In this document: positions 43,827 through 53,130 of the stretch, piece by piece
How the letters are laid out: each line of letters begins with the position of its first letter
Position numbering within the stretch: position 1 is the first letter of the stretch
Assembly (NCBI RefSeq): GCF_000426845.1
Contig: NZ_AUGD01000001.1
Coordinates: 706,001-770,000 of the forward strand
Length of the DNA: 64,000 bases
Reading direction: 5' to 3'
Origin: Bradyrhizobium sp. in8p8
GTDB lineage: Bacteria; Pseudomonadota; Alphaproteobacteria; Rhizobiales; Xanthobacteraceae
Notes under the pieces: generated by a model
What the model was told of the DNA's origin: nothing
Databases searched by the model: none
What the model saw: the letters and a program-made list of their open reading frames with translations, nothing else
Position numbers and translations under genes: made by a program

Positions 43827-45326
43827 TTACGCCCTGGCTCGCTCGTTGCGGACGGAGAGCAGTTCCACCGGGCGGTCGGGGATGACGATACGGAAGGTGG
43901 CGCCGATGGTGCCTTCGACCAGGTGGATGTCGCCGCCATGGGCGCGGACGAGTTCGGCGGCGATGGCGAGGCCAAGGCCGCTGCCGCCGGGCCGGCCGGA
44001 GGTCTGGAACGCCTCGAACAGGTGTTCCCGGGTTTTCTGGGGAACGCCGGGACCGGTGTCGGAGACCTCGAGAATGGCGACGGCGCCCTCGCGTTTTCCG
44101 GTGATCCGGATCTGCTGCACGCGGCCCTCGCCCGCCGCATGGCTTTCGAGTGCCTGGGCGGCGTTGCGGACGAGGTTGAGCAAGACGCGGAACAGCTGGT
44201 CTGGATCGGCATCGACCGCGAGCCCGCGCTCGATCGCAGCGACCCAGGCGATCGAGGCGTCGTTGGCGAGCCCGGCCGTCTCGCGCACCTCCATCACCAC
44301 CGGCTCGATCAGGATCATGCGGCGGTCGGGCGCGGCCTCCTGGGCGCGGCCGTAGGACAACGTCGACTGGCAGAAGGCGATGGCGCGTTCGAGCGAGCGC
44401 ACGAGCTTGGGCGCGAAGCGCTGCACCCGCGGATCCGGCACGCTGGCGAGCTGGTCCGACAGGAGCTGGGCTGAGGCAAGCAGGTTGCGCAGATCGTGGT
44501 TGATCTTGGAGACGGCGAGGCCGAGGGCGGCGAGCCGGCTCTTCTGATTCAGCATCGACATGAGGTCGCGCTGCATGTCCGACAATTCGCGCTCGGCCAC
44601 CCCGATCTCATCGCTGCGCTGGCTCGGCACGATGATCCCGGCCGAGCTCTCGGGATTCTCGTGGAAGCCGACCAGGCTCGCAGTCAGCCGCCGCATCGGC
44701 CGCACGAAGAGATAATGAAGCGCGAGATAGACGAGGCCTGCGGTCAGCACCGCGATGATCAGCGCGACCACCACGAGGTTGCGGGAGAAGCGGTACATCT
44801 GCTTGCGCAGCGGCAGTTCGTCGGTGACGATCTCGATGAACTGAGCATTGCCGACCCCGGGCCCGACGATGCGGATGGCCTGATTGCCGGTTTCGAGCAT
44901 CATCCGGAACGAGCCGGTGATCGCCTCCCAGGCCGTCATGTCGCGCAGGTCAATGTCGTGCTCGATGGCGGTCGGAATGTTGTCGCTGGCGAGCAACCGG
45001 CGCTGCTGGCCCATCTTGATGGCGACGGCGCGGGCGTTGATGCTCTTCAGGATCTGGCGCGAGAGCGAATCAGGAACCATGCCGAGCGGCGCAGCGTCCA
45101 GCACCAGCGCCGCCGTATTGGCCGCCGCAACGCGGTCATTCAGCCGGTTGACCCAGAAATTGGCGATCGCGGGTACGTAGAGCAGCACGGCGGCGATCAT
45201 CACGAGGGGGATGGTGAGCAGCAGCAGCTTGCCGGACAGCCCGAGCCCGCGCGACCCACGGGGCCCCATGGCCGGCTGCTCCGGCTGATCCAGATCCTGG
45301 ATCGGCTGGCGATCTGTGGCTGCCAC
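43827..45326 (-). CDS. membrane sensor histidine kinase
   Basis: A 499-residue kinase read from a GTG at 45326 (AGGGGCG upstream); an ATG at 45269 is an alternative. Two membrane helices (near 32-54 and 180-200 of this frame) bracket a periplasmic sensor with no recognised domain name. A HAMP segment, the H-box with His277 (SKINHDLRNLL), N-box (LVRNAAQALES), G1 (DTGPGVP) and G2 (GSGLGLAI) follow. No response regulator gene is adjacent, so its partner is encoded elsewhere. It faces rpmH across a 350-base gap. The signal is unknown. Confidence 0.9.
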   Translation of the reverse strand: MAATDRQPIQDLDQPEQPAMGPRGSRGLGLSGKLLLLTIPLVMIAAVLLYVPAIANFWVNRLNDRVAAANTAALVLDAAPLGMVPDSLSRQILKSINARAVAIKMGQQRRLLASDNIPTAIEHDIDLRDMTAWEAITGSFRMMLETGNQAIRIVGPGVGNAQFIEIVTDELPLRKQMYRFSRNLVVVALIIAVLTAGLVYLALHYLFVRPMRRLTASLVGFHENPESSAGIIVPSQRSDEIGVAERELSDMQRDLMSMLNQKSRLAALGLAVSKINHDLRNLLASAQLLSDQLASVPDPRVQRFAPKLVRSLERAIAFCQSTLSYGRAQEAAPDRRMILIEPVVMEVRETAGLANDASIAWVAAIERGLAVDADPDQLFRVLLNLVRNAAQALESHAAGEGRVQQIRITGKREGAVAILEVSDTGPGVPQKTREHLFEAFQTSGRPGGSGLGLAIAAELVRAHGGDIHLVEGTIGATFRIVIPDRPVELLSVRNERARA

Positions 45327-45506
45327 GAAATTCGCCCCTGTTGGCCTTGGCTGGTGGAGGATGCGACCCGCCCGATGTCCGGTCAAATTACGGATCGCTA
45401 ATCTGCCGAGGTGGCATGTAGGCGCTGATATCGCGAGTCGCCACCGCGAGGGATAAAAACCCCGCACAAACAGCGATATTCACCGGAATCGCGCCCTTGT
45501 GCGGCG

Positions 45507-45534
45507 TTGACGAAAAGAAGGCGCTCCCTTATAA
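45507..45534 (+). promoter_or_regulatory. strong sigma-70 promoter of rpmH
   Basis: TTGACG (45507-45512), 16 bases, TTATAA (45529-45534). This is close to the housekeeping consensus and unusual in so GC-rich a genome. A start near 45541 gives a leader of about 135 bases before the GTG of rpmH. Confidence 0.75.
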
Positions 45535-45676
45535 GCCGCGCAAATTGTCCGCGATGACCCGGTGCGACACCGGGAGCGGCTCTCTCGGGGCCGGAAAAGG
45601 GCCCGTTTTGGGCCGCATCTTCCGGACTTTACCATCAATTCTACAGGCAAATTGCCCGGTCAGCGGAGAAAAACCC

Positions 45677-45811
45677 GTGAAGCGGACTTATCAACCCAGC
45701 AAACTGGTGCGCAAGCGCCGTCACGGCTTCCGCGCCCGCCTCGCCACTGCTGGCGGCCGCAAGGTTCTCGCCGCCCGCCGCGCCCGCGGCCGCAAGCGTC
45801 TGAGCGCCTGA
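45677..45811 (+). CDS. rpmH: 50S ribosomal protein L34
   Basis: A 44-residue basic ribosomal protein ([20 protein letters not shown] to [10 protein letters not shown]), the standard length and sequence for L34 of the large subunit. The start codon is GTG at 45677, with GGAG ten bases upstream. It is the first gene of the widely conserved rpmH-rnpA-yidC string. dnaA, which neighbours rpmH in many bacteria, is not here, as is usual in rhizobia. Confidence 0.98.
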   Translation: MKRTYQPSKLVRKRRHGFRARLATAGGRKVLAARRARGRKRLSA

Positions 45812-45837
45812 GCCGGACCCCCTTTTGGGATTTCATC

Positions 45838-46224
45838 ATGGATCGGCTGAGGCAGCGGGCGGATTTCGTCGCCGTTGCCAATGGCGCGCGGGTGAATAAT
45901 CCCGCGTTCGTCCTGCAAAGCCGCCGCCGCGATGACCTTGGCCCGGTCCGCATCGGCTTCACCGTCACCAAGAAGAACGGCAACGCGCCCGAGCGCAATC
46001 GTATCCGGCGCCGGCTTCGCGAATTGGTGAAGCGGCTCGATCCGGTGTCGATGCAGCCCCATCATGATTATGTCCTGGTCGGACGAAGAGACGCGCTCTC
46101 GCGCGACTTCGCCACCATGCTCGACGATCTGCGCATAGCGTTCACGAAGCCCGCGCGGCATACGGCCAATGCGCGCGGCCACAGGCCAGGTCCCGCCGCA
46201 GCGACCAGCCGCAAACCGGATTGA
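45838..46224 (+). CDS. rnpA: ribonuclease P protein component
   Basis: A 128-residue basic protein that binds the RNase P RNA and helps it cut the 5' leader from tRNA precursors. The RNR motif region is visible as KNGNAPERNRIRRRLRE, with the N-terminal RQRADFVAVANGARVNN and strand VRIGFTVTKK. The ATG at 45838 is 26 bases after rpmH. The C-terminal 25 residues are a Pro/Ala/Arg tail without structure. It is co-transcribed with rpmH and yidC. Confidence 0.96.
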   Translation: MDRLRQRADFVAVANGARVNNPAFVLQSRRRDDLGPVRIGFTVTKKNGNAPERNRIRRRLRELVKRLDPVSMQPHHDYVLVGRRDALSRDFATMLDDLRIAFTKPARHTANARGHRPGPAAATSRKPD

Positions 46225-46240
46225 TGACGAGACAATCGAG

Positions 46241-48094
46241 ATGACCGACAATCGCAATACCATCCTCGCCGTCATTCTGTCGGGCCTGGTGCTGATCGCG
46301 TGGCAGTATTTCTACAACGTGCCGCAGATGGAGAAGCAGCGCGCCCAGCAGCAGACCCAGGCCGAGCTGCAAAAGGGCAGCACGCCGCAGCCGAGCGCGT
46401 CCACGACGCCCGGCAGCGCGCCGCAGCCCGGCGCTGCCCAGCCGTCGACGCCGGCGGTGAACCAGGCCCAGCCGGTCGTCGCCCGCGAGACCGCCATTGC
46501 AGCAAGCCCGCGCGTGAAGATCGAGACGCCGCGGATTGCCGGCAGCATCTCGCTGAAGGGCGGCCGCATCGACGACATCGCGCTGGTGCAATATCGCGAG
46601 ACGGTCGATCCGAAGTCGCCGCCGATCATCCTCTATTCGCCCTCGGGCACGGCGGAGCCCTATTACGCCGAGTTCGGCTGGGTGGCAGCGACGGGCGTGA
46701 CGGCAAAGATGCCGGATGCACAGACCGTCTGGCAGCAGGAGGGCAGCGGCAGCCTGACGCCGTCGACACCGGTGGTGCTGAAATGGGACAATGGCGACGG
46801 CCTGACCTTCCGCCGCACCATTGCCGTCGACGACCATTATCTCTTCACCATCAAGGACGAGGTGAGCAATGTCGGCAATGCGCCTGTCACGCTCTATCCG
46901 TTCGCGCTGATCTCGCGCCACGGCGCGCCGCACGTCTCGGGCTATTACATCCTGCATGAAGGCCTGATCGGCTATCTCGGCGACGAGAAGCTGAAGGAAT
47001 ATGGCTACAAGCAGGTCGACGAAGCCAAGCAGGTGAATTTCAACAATGTCACCAATGGCTGGCTCGGCATCACCGACAAGTACTGGGCCTCGGCACTGCT
47101 GCCCGACACCAATGCCCGGCTGCAGGCGCGGTTCTCGTCAAACCCCGTCGGCAAAGTTCACACCTATCAGACCGACTATCTGCTCGATCCCGTCACCGTC
47201 GCGATCGGCGGCACGGCGACCGCGAACGCGCGGCTGTTCGCGGGCGCAAAGGAAGCCGGCGTGGTCGGCATCAACTTCCCGCTCGCCGGCCTCGGCGGCT
47301 ACAACAAGGAGCTCGGCCTCAACCATTTTGATCTGTTGATCGACTGGGGCTGGTTCCACTTCCTTACCAAGCCGATGTTCCTCGGCCTCGACTTCTTCTT
47401 CCGCTTCTTCGGCAATTTCGGCATCTCGATCCTGCTCGTCACCGTGATCGTGAAGCTGTTGTTCTTCCCGCTGGCGAGCAAATCCTACGCCTCGATGGCG
47501 AAGATGAAGTCGATCCAGCCGCAGCTTTTGGCGCTGAAGGAGCGCTATCCCGACGACAAGGTGAAGCAGCAGCAGGAGATGATGGAGATCTACCGCAAGG
47601 AGAAGATCAATCCGGTCGCCGGCTGTCTGCCCGTGCTGATCCAGATCCCGGTGTTCTTCGCGCTCTACAAGGTGCTGTTCGTCACCATCGAGATGCGGCA
47701 CGCGCCGTTCTTCGGCTGGATCAAGGACCTCTCGGCGCCGGACCCGACCAATCTCTTCAACCTGTTCGGATTGATCCCGTTCGATCCGACCACGATTCCG
47801 GTGTTCGGCTATTACCTCGCGCTCGGCATCTGGCCGATCATCATGGGCATCACGATGTGGTTCCAGATGAAGCTGAACCCGACGCCGCCGGATCCGACGC
47901 AGCAGCTCATATTCAACTGGATGCCGCTGATCTTCACCTTCATGCTGGCAGGCTTCCCCGCAGGGCTCGTGATCTACTGGGCCTGGAACAATCTGCTTTC
48001 GGTGGTCCAGCAGAGCTACATCATGCGCCGCAACGGCGTGAAGGTGGAGCTGTTCGACAATCTCAAGGCGACGTTCGTGAGGAAGGCGACGTAA
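46241..48094 (+). CDS. yidC: membrane protein insertase YidC
   Basis: A 617-residue inner-membrane insertase that helps Sec-dependent and independent proteins into the membrane. The N-terminal helix (ILAVILSGLVLIAWQYFYNV) is followed by a low-complexity Pro/Ala/Gln linker, the periplasmic domain (about 90-380), and the conserved five-helix core (LVTVIVKLLFFPLASKSYAS, NPVAGCLPVLIQIPVFFALY). The ATG at 46241 was chosen because the family begins there (MTDNRNTILAV). It lies 16 bases after rnpA. A family B repeat follows the gene directly. Confidence 0.97.
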   Translation: MTDNRNTILAVILSGLVLIAWQYFYNVPQMEKQRAQQQTQAELQKGSTPQPSASTTPGSAPQPGAAQPSTPAVNQAQPVVARETAIAASPRVKIETPRIAGSISLKGGRIDDIALVQYRETVDPKSPPIILYSPSGTAEPYYAEFGWVAATGVTAKMPDAQTVWQQEGSGSLTPSTPVVLKWDNGDGLTFRRTIAVDDHYLFTIKDEVSNVGNAPVTLYPFALISRHGAPHVSGYYILHEGLIGYLGDEKLKEYGYKQVDEAKQVNFNNVTNGWLGITDKYWASALLPDTNARLQARFSSNPVGKVHTYQTDYLLDPVTVAIGGTATANARLFAGAKEAGVVGINFPLAGLGGYNKELGLNHFDLLIDWGWFHFLTKPMFLGLDFFFRFFGNFGISILLVTVIVKLLFFPLASKSYASMAKMKSIQPQLLALKERYPDDKVKQQQEMMEIYRKEKINPVAGCLPVLIQIPVFFALYKVLFVTIEMRHAPFFGWIKDLSAPDPTNLFNLFGLIPFDPTTIPVFGYYLALGIWPIIMGITMWFQMKLNPTPPDPTQQLIFNWMPLIFTFMLAGFPAGLVIYWAWNNLLSVVQQSYIMRRNGVKVELFDNLKATFVRKAT

Positions 48095-48095
48095 T

Positions 48096-48182
48096 CGTCG
48101 TTGCAAGGAGCGAAGCGACGAAGCAATCCAGAGTGCCTCCGCGGATGCATTCCTGGATTGCTTCGCTTCGCTCGCAATGACG
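48096..48182. repeat. family B repeat (GAAGCAATCCAG/CTGGATTGCTTC)
   Basis: From CGTCGTTGCAAGGAGCG to CGCTCGCAATGACG it contains GAAGCAATCCAG near the left and CTGGATTGCTTC near the right as complementary arms. A second copy is at 59751-59837. It separates yidC from engB without breaking either gene. Confidence 0.85.
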
Positions 48183-48211
48183 CGGAGAGACAGCGAGCAA
48201 AAGGCCTTCGC

Positions 48212-48865
48212 ATGATCGACGACAAAGATGCGAAGCTGATCGAAGCGGGGCGAAAGCTGTTCGCTCGCGACTGGCAGTTCATCTGGGCTTCGCCCTCGAT
48301 CGAAACACTGCCGCCGATGGCGGGGCTGGAGATCGCCTTTGCCGGCCGCTCCAATGTCGGCAAGTCCAGCCTCATCAACGCGCTCACCGGTCGCAACGCG
48401 CTGGCGCGCACCTCGCATACGCCGGGCCGCACCCAGGAGCTGATCTTTTTCGAAGTCCCCGGGAAGACCGACCTCCGCCTCGTCGACATGCCGGGCTACG
48501 GCTATGCCAAGGCACCCAAGAGCCAGGTCGCGTCCTGGACCGAGCTGATCCATAAATTCCTGCTCGGGCGCGCCAGCCTCGCGCGCGTCTACGTGCTGAT
48601 CGACGCGCGGCATGGGATCAAGGACGTCGATCTCGAAGTCCTGAAGACGCTCGACCGCTCCGCCGTCAGCTACCAGATCGTGCTGACCAAGGCCGACCAG
48701 GTAAAGGCCGCCGAGCTGCAGGCGCGCATCGCCGAGACCGAAGCCGCGCTCGCCAAGCATCCGGCCGCGTTCCCTACCGTGCTCGCCACCTCGTCACGCA
48801 GCTCGACCGGCATGGCCGAGCTGCGGGCCGCGATGGCGCAGCTGCTGGAAGAGCGGGCCTTGTGA
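48212..48865 (+). CDS. engB: ribosome biogenesis GTPase YsxC/EngB
   Basis: A 217-residue GTPase needed for late assembly of the large ribosomal subunit. Motifs: G1 GRSNVGKSS (45-53), G3 DMPGYGYAK, G4 TKADQ. The start at 48212 has AAAAGG upstream; the longer frame would translate the family B repeat and is rejected. The stop TGA shares a base with the start of the next gene, so DUF423 is translated with it. Confidence 0.95.
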   Translation: MIDDKDAKLIEAGRKLFARDWQFIWASPSIETLPPMAGLEIAFAGRSNVGKSSLINALTGRNALARTSHTPGRTQELIFFEVPGKTDLRLVDMPGYGYAKAPKSQVASWTELIHKFLLGRASLARVYVLIDARHGIKDVDLEVLKTLDRSAVSYQIVLTKADQVKAAELQARIAETEAALAKHPAAFPTVLATSSRSSTGMAELRAAMAQLLEERAL

Positions 48866-49230
48866 TGGCCGCGCACCGCCTGATGCTTGGGCTTGCCGGC
48901 TTGATGGGCGCCGCCGGCGTCGCGCTCGCCGCCGCCTCCGCCCATGGCGCCGATGCCACCCGGCTCGCCTCGGCAAGCGCAATGCTGCTGTTTCACGCAA
49001 CAGCCATACTTGCCACCGGCGCCTTGCTCGCGCGCGGCCTTCTGCATGGCGGAATTGGCCTCGTTGCGGCGTTCGGCTTCGTGATCGGCGCCGCGCTGTT
49101 CGCAGGCGACCTCGCCTTGCGGCAATATGCCGGGCACTCGCTGTTTCCGTACGCGGCGCCAACCGGCGGGACGGTGATGATCGCGAGCTGGCTGACGGTG
49201 ACGTTGGCAGCATTGGTGGCGAAGAGCTAA
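48865..49230 (+). CDS. DUF423-family membrane protein
   Basis: A 121-residue protein with four membrane helices (for example [75 protein letters not shown]), matching DUF423 (YgdD-type). The function is unknown. The ATG at 48865 uses the last base of the preceding stop (TGATG), indicating coupling with engB, an arrangement seen in many alphaproteobacteria. Confidence 0.9.
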   Translation: MAAHRLMLGLAGLMGAAGVALAAASAHGADATRLASASAMLLFHATAILATGALLARGLLHGGIGLVAAFGFVIGAALFAGDLALRQYAGHSLFPYAAPTGGTVMIASWLTVTLAALVAKS

Positions 49231-49327
49231 ATCCGTAGCCCATCCGGGCTACATGGCTGCCACGCTTTGCGCCTCGCGCGCCAATCGGATAGAACGCGGC
49301 TCACCGACCCGCCAGCGAGATCGCGAC

Positions 49328-50215
49328 ATGACCAACATCTCCCCGCTCGACCAGGCCCGCATCCTGTCCGAAGCGCTGCCGCACATGCAGCAGTACGACG
49401 AGGAAACCATCGTCATCAAGTATGGCGGCCATGCCATGGGCGACGAGGAGACCGCGAAGAACTTTGCCCGCGACATCGTGCTGCTCGAGCAGACCGCGAT
49501 CAATCCCGTGGTGGTGCATGGCGGCGGTCCGCAGATCGCGACCATGCTCAAGCGCCTCGGCATCGTCTCGGAATTCGCGGCTGGCCTCCGCATCACCGAT
49601 GCCGCGACCATCGAGATCGTCGAGATGGTGCTGGCCGGCTCCGTCAACAAGCAGATCGTCGGCTACATCAACGAAGCCGGCGGCAAGGCCGTGGGCCTGT
49701 CGGGCAAGGACGGCAACATGGTGAAGGCGTCGAAGACGACGCGCACCATCATCGATCCGGATTCGAACATCGAGAAGGCGATCGATCTCGGCTTCGTCGG
49801 TGATCCCGAGAAGGTCGACCTCACGCTGCTGAACCAGCTGATCGGCTACGAGCTGATTCCTGTGCTTGCGCCGCTCGCGACGTCCAAGGACGGCCAGACG
49901 CTGAACGTCAACGCCGACACCTTTGCCGGCGCTGTCGCCGGCGCGCTGAAGGCCAAGCGCCTGTTGCTGCTCACCGACGTGCCCGGCGTGCTCGACAAGT
50001 CGAAGAAGCTGATCCCGCAGCTCTCGGTGAAGGACGCGCGCAAGCTGATCGCCGACGGCACCATTTCCGGCGGCATGATCCCGAAGGTCGAGACCTGCAT
50101 CTATGCCCTGGAACAGGGCGTCGAGGGCGTCGTCATCATCGACGGCAAGATGCAGCACGCGGTGCTGCTCGAGCTCTTCACCAACCAGGGCACGGGCACG
50201 CTGATCCACAAGTGA
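49328..50215 (+). CDS. argB: acetylglutamate kinase
   Basis: A 295-residue kinase for the second step of arginine biosynthesis, phosphorylating N-acetyl-L-glutamate. The N-terminal ATP-site lysine is Lys31 in [11 protein letters not shown]; the acetylglutamate site is [10 protein letters not shown]; the C-terminal part has [12 protein letters not shown] and [16 protein letters not shown]. The ATG at 49328 is where family homology begins. It is separated from DUF423 by 97 bases. A repeat element follows the stop. Confidence 0.96.
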   Translation: MTNISPLDQARILSEALPHMQQYDEETIVIKYGGHAMGDEETAKNFARDIVLLEQTAINPVVVHGGGPQIATMLKRLGIVSEFAAGLRITDAATIEIVEMVLAGSVNKQIVGYINEAGGKAVGLSGKDGNMVKASKTTRTIIDPDSNIEKAIDLGFVGDPEKVDLTLLNQLIGYELIPVLAPLATSKDGQTLNVNADTFAGAVAGALKAKRLLLLTDVPGVLDKSKKLIPQLSVKDARKLIADGTISGGMIPKVETCIYALEQGVEGVVIIDGKMQHAVLLELFTNQGTGTLIHK

Positions 50216-50243
50216 TGCGGGAGCGCGAGCAGCGGAAGAAGGT

Positions 50244-50390
50244 CGTCATGCCCGGGCTCGACCCGGGTATCCACGGCTCTCGCCTCGCGCAGTCATCCCG
50301 GAGCGCCCGCAGGGCGAAGTACGGTGCGCAACTGCGCACCGGAGAATCTCGAGATTCCGGGTCCGGTCGTTCGGACCATCCCGGAACGAG
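50244..50390. repeat. family A repeat, copy 3 (composite)
   Basis: It begins CGTCATGCCCGGGCTCGACCC and later has TCATCCCGGAGCGCCC and CATCCCGGAACGAG, so it looks like two nested or tandem A elements. The plus strand reads through as the peptide MPGLDPGIH that recurs in bradyrhizobial annotations as a false N-terminus. Confidence 0.75.
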
Positions 50391-50433
50391 GGGATCGCGT
50401 CCCCCGCACCGGTCCCCGCTCACACGCTTCCTG

Positions 50434-51420
50434 ATGGCGCTACCGGCTGCGGTCGTCTCGTTCTTCTTTTCCTCCGCGCCCGCCATCGCAGACCTCAAGA
50501 TCTGCAACCGCATGTCCTATGTCGTGGAGGCCGCGATCGGCATCGACGACAAGGCGGCAACCGCGACGCGCGGCTGGTTCAGGATCGACCCCGCCACCTG
50601 CCGCGTTGTGGTGCAGGGCACGCTTTCGGCGGACCGCATCCTGCTCAACGCCCGCGCGCTCGGCGTCTACGGCGCTTCTCCGATTCCGCAAAGCGGCAGC
50701 GACATGCTCTGCGTCGCGCAGGACAATTTCGTCATCGCCGCGGCGCGGCAATGCCGTAGCGGTCAGACCCAAGTCTCGTTCACGCAGGTGACGCCGACAC
50801 AAGGCGCCGACGGCAACCTCATTGCCTATCTCGCCGAGGATTCCGAATATGACGACGAGCAGGCGCGCCTCGCCGGCATCCAGCGGCTGCTGGTCATCGC
50901 GGGCTACGACGCGGCGCCGATCGACGGCGTCGACGGGCCGAAGACGCAAGCGGCGCTCGCCGCCTTCCTGAAGAGCCGCGGATTGGCGCCGGACATCGTG
51001 AACTCGCAGACCTTCTTCAAGACCATGGTCGATGCGGTGCAGACGCCGTCTGCCGCCGGCCTCACCTGGTGCAACGACACGCCGCACAAGGTGATGGCGG
51101 CGATCGCGACCGACGACGGCAAGTCGGTGACGAGCCGCGGCTGGTATCGCATCGATCCCAAGACCTGCCTGCACCCCGACGTATCGGGCCAGCCGAAGCA
51201 GATCTTCAGTTTCGCAGAGGCGGTCGACGCCGACAACCGCGTCGTGAAGCTCAGGGACCGGCCGCTGAATTGGGGCGGCGACAGGCAATTCTGCACGCGC
51301 GAGACCAAGTTCGAAACGAGCGAGCAGACCGATTGCGGCGCGCGCGGATTTGCGCCGACGGGCTTTGTCGCCGTGGACATGTCGAGCGGCGGCAAGACGC
51401 TGCGCTTTGCGGTGCCGTGA
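50434..51420 (+). CDS. secreted protein with two DUF1036 domains
   Basis: A 328-residue exported protein. The start at 50434 gives an immediate signal peptide (MALPAAVVSFFFSSAPAIA). Two DUF1036 domains follow, each with the pattern C-N-x-M/T, TRGWFRIDPATC (near 45) and TSRGWYRIDPKTCL (near 230), and paired cysteines. Between them lies a peptidoglycan-binding-like helix bundle (ARLAGIQRLLVIAGYDAAPI, DGPKTQAALAAFLKSRG), so the protein may bind the cell wall. The open frame extends 74 codons upstream through a repeat element; that extension is rejected. Function unknown. Confidence 0.85.
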   Translation: MALPAAVVSFFFSSAPAIADLKICNRMSYVVEAAIGIDDKAATATRGWFRIDPATCRVVVQGTLSADRILLNARALGVYGASPIPQSGSDMLCVAQDNFVIAAARQCRSGQTQVSFTQVTPTQGADGNLIAYLAEDSEYDDEQARLAGIQRLLVIAGYDAAPIDGVDGPKTQAALAAFLKSRGLAPDIVNSQTFFKTMVDAVQTPSAAGLTWCNDTPHKVMAAIATDDGKSVTSRGWYRIDPKTCLHPDVSGQPKQIFSFAEAVDADNRVVKLRDRPLNWGGDRQFCTRETKFETSEQTDCGARGFAPTGFVAVDMSSGGKTLRFAVP

Positions 51421-51433
51421 TCAAGAGGATTCG

Positions 51434-52126
51434 ATGAACTTGCCCCGCACTTTCGACCACGTGGACACCTGGGTGTTCGACCTCGACAACACGCTCTATC
51501 CGCATCACGTCAACCTGTGGCAGCAGGTCGATGCGCGGATCGGGGAGTTCGTCTGCAGCTGGCTGAATGTCGGCCCGGAGGAAGCGCGCAAGATCCAGAA
51601 GGATTATTACCTGCGCTTCGGCACCACCATGCGCGGCATGATGACTCTGCACGGCGTCTCCGCAGACGATTATCTCGCCTACGTCCACAAGATCGACCAC
51701 TCCCCGCTCGAGCCGAACCCGGCGCTCGGCGCGGCCATCGCAAAGCTGCCGGGCCGCAAGCTGATCCTGACCAACGGCTCGGTCGATCATGTCGATGCCG
51801 TACTGGCGAGACTCGGCTTCGCCTCGCATTTCGACGGTGTGTTCGACATCATTGCCGCTGAGTTCGAGCCCAAGCCGGCTGAGCAGACGTACCGGAAGTT
51901 CCTGAGCGACCATGCCGTCGATCCGACCCGCGCCGCCATGTTCGAAGACCTTGCCCGCAACCTCACGGTGCCGCACCGGCTCGGCATGACCACGGTCCTG
52001 GTGGTGCCTGACGGGACGAAAGAAGTGGTGCGGGAAGATTGGGAGCTGGAAGGCCGGGACGCCGCCCATGTCGACCATGTCACGGATGATCTGGCGAGGT
52101 TCTTGGGTAAGCTGTCGCCAGGCTGA
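51434..52126 (+). CDS. HAD-family pyrimidine 5'-nucleotidase-like phosphatase
   Basis: A 230-residue HAD phosphatase. Motif I is FDLDNTLYP with nucleophile Asp16 and Asp18; motif II is LTNGS, and motif III/IV are EPKPAEQTY and MFEDLARN. These match the Sdt1/PHM8-like pyrimidine 5'-nucleotidases found beside dapD in alphaproteobacteria. It hydrolyses a phosphorylated metabolite, possibly a pyrimidine nucleotide. It lies 13 bases after the DUF1036 gene, with AGAGGA upstream, so the two may share a transcript. Confidence 0.88.
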   Translation: MNLPRTFDHVDTWVFDLDNTLYPHHVNLWQQVDARIGEFVCSWLNVGPEEARKIQKDYYLRFGTTMRGMMTLHGVSADDYLAYVHKIDHSPLEPNPALGAAIAKLPGRKLILTNGSVDHVDAVLARLGFASHFDGVFDIIAAEFEPKPAEQTYRKFLSDHAVDPTRAAMFEDLARNLTVPHRLGMTTVLVVPDGTKEVVREDWELEGRDAAHVDHVTDDLARFLGKLSPG

Positions 52127-52274
52127 CCCGTGTCGTCTCCTGGACAGGCGTCAGCGCAGATCCGGGGCGACAGCGGAGTGTAGGCAACGGCGGAGTACGC
52201 CTTGACTCCACCCCTGCAAATCCCGAAAAAGCGCCCCAATCCATCAAAATTCCCGCTCCCCAGAGGAAATCCCG

Positions 52275-53120
52275 ATGTCCCTTGCAGCCCTCGAATCCAC
52301 CATCAACAGCGCCTTCGACGCGCGCGACGGCATCTCGACCTCGACCAGGGGCGAGGTGCGCGAGGCCGTGGACCAGTCGCTGGAGATTCTGGACAAGGGC
52401 GAGGCGCGCGTTGCCGAGCGCGGCGCCGACGGCAAGTGGAAGGTCAATCAGTGGCTCAAGAAGGCGGTGCTGCTGTCCTTCCGTCTCAACGACATGGGCG
52501 TCATTCCCGGCGGTCCCGGCAAGGCGAATTGGTGGGACAAGGTGCCCTCGAAGTTCGAGGGCTGGGGCGAGAACCGGTTTCGGGATGCGGGCTTCCGCGC
52601 CGTGCCGGGCGCGGTGGTGCGCCGCTCGGCTTTCATCGCCAAGAACGTCGTCCTGATGCCCTCCTTCGTCAATCTCGGCGCCTATGTCGATGAGAGCACG
52701 ATGGTCGATACCTGGGCCACCGTCGGCTCCTGCGCGCAGATCGGCAAGCGCGTCCACATCTCCGGCGGCGCCGGCATCGGCGGCGTGCTCGAACCGCTGC
52801 AGGCAGAGCCCGTGATCATCGAGGACGATTGCTTCATCGGCGCGCGCAGCGAGGTCGCCGAAGGCGTGATCGTGCGCAAGGGCGCGGTGCTGGCGATGGG
52901 CGTGTTCCTTGGCGCCTCCACAAAGATCGTCGACCGCGAGACCGGCGAGGTCTTCATGGGCGAAGTGCCCGAATATTCCGTGGTGGTGCCCGGCGCGCTG
53001 CCCGGCAAGCCGATGAAGAACGGCCAGATCGGCCCCAGCACCGCCTGCGCCGTCATCGTCAAGCGCGTCGACGAGCGCACGCGCTCCAAGACCAGCATCA
53101 ACGAGCTGCTGCGGGATTGA
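52275..53120 (+). CDS. dapD: 2,3,4,5-tetrahydropyridine-2,6-dicarboxylate N-succinyltransferase
   Basis: A 281-residue enzyme of the succinylase branch of lysine and diaminopimelate synthesis. The first 100 residues form the N-terminal domain ([20 protein letters not shown]), and from about 110 on the left-handed beta-helix of hexapeptide repeats appears ([40 protein letters not shown]). AGAGGAAA precedes the ATG. The dapE gene follows after 10 bases, so dapD and dapE form an operon. Confidence 0.97.
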   Translation: MSLAALESTINSAFDARDGISTSTRGEVREAVDQSLEILDKGEARVAERGADGKWKVNQWLKKAVLLSFRLNDMGVIPGGPGKANWWDKVPSKFEGWGENRFRDAGFRAVPGAVVRRSAFIAKNVVLMPSFVNLGAYVDESTMVDTWATVGSCAQIGKRVHISGGAGIGGVLEPLQAEPVIIEDDCFIGARSEVAEGVIVRKGAVLAMGVFLGASTKIVDRETGEVFMGEVPEYSVVVPGALPGKPMKNGQIGPSTACAVIVKRVDERTRSKTSINELLRD

Positions 53121-53130
53121 TCCGACGCGC

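Noticed and set aside
48101..48211. N-terminal extension of EngB
   Set aside because: It translates a family B repeat. The family N-terminus and ribosome site fit the ATG at 48212.
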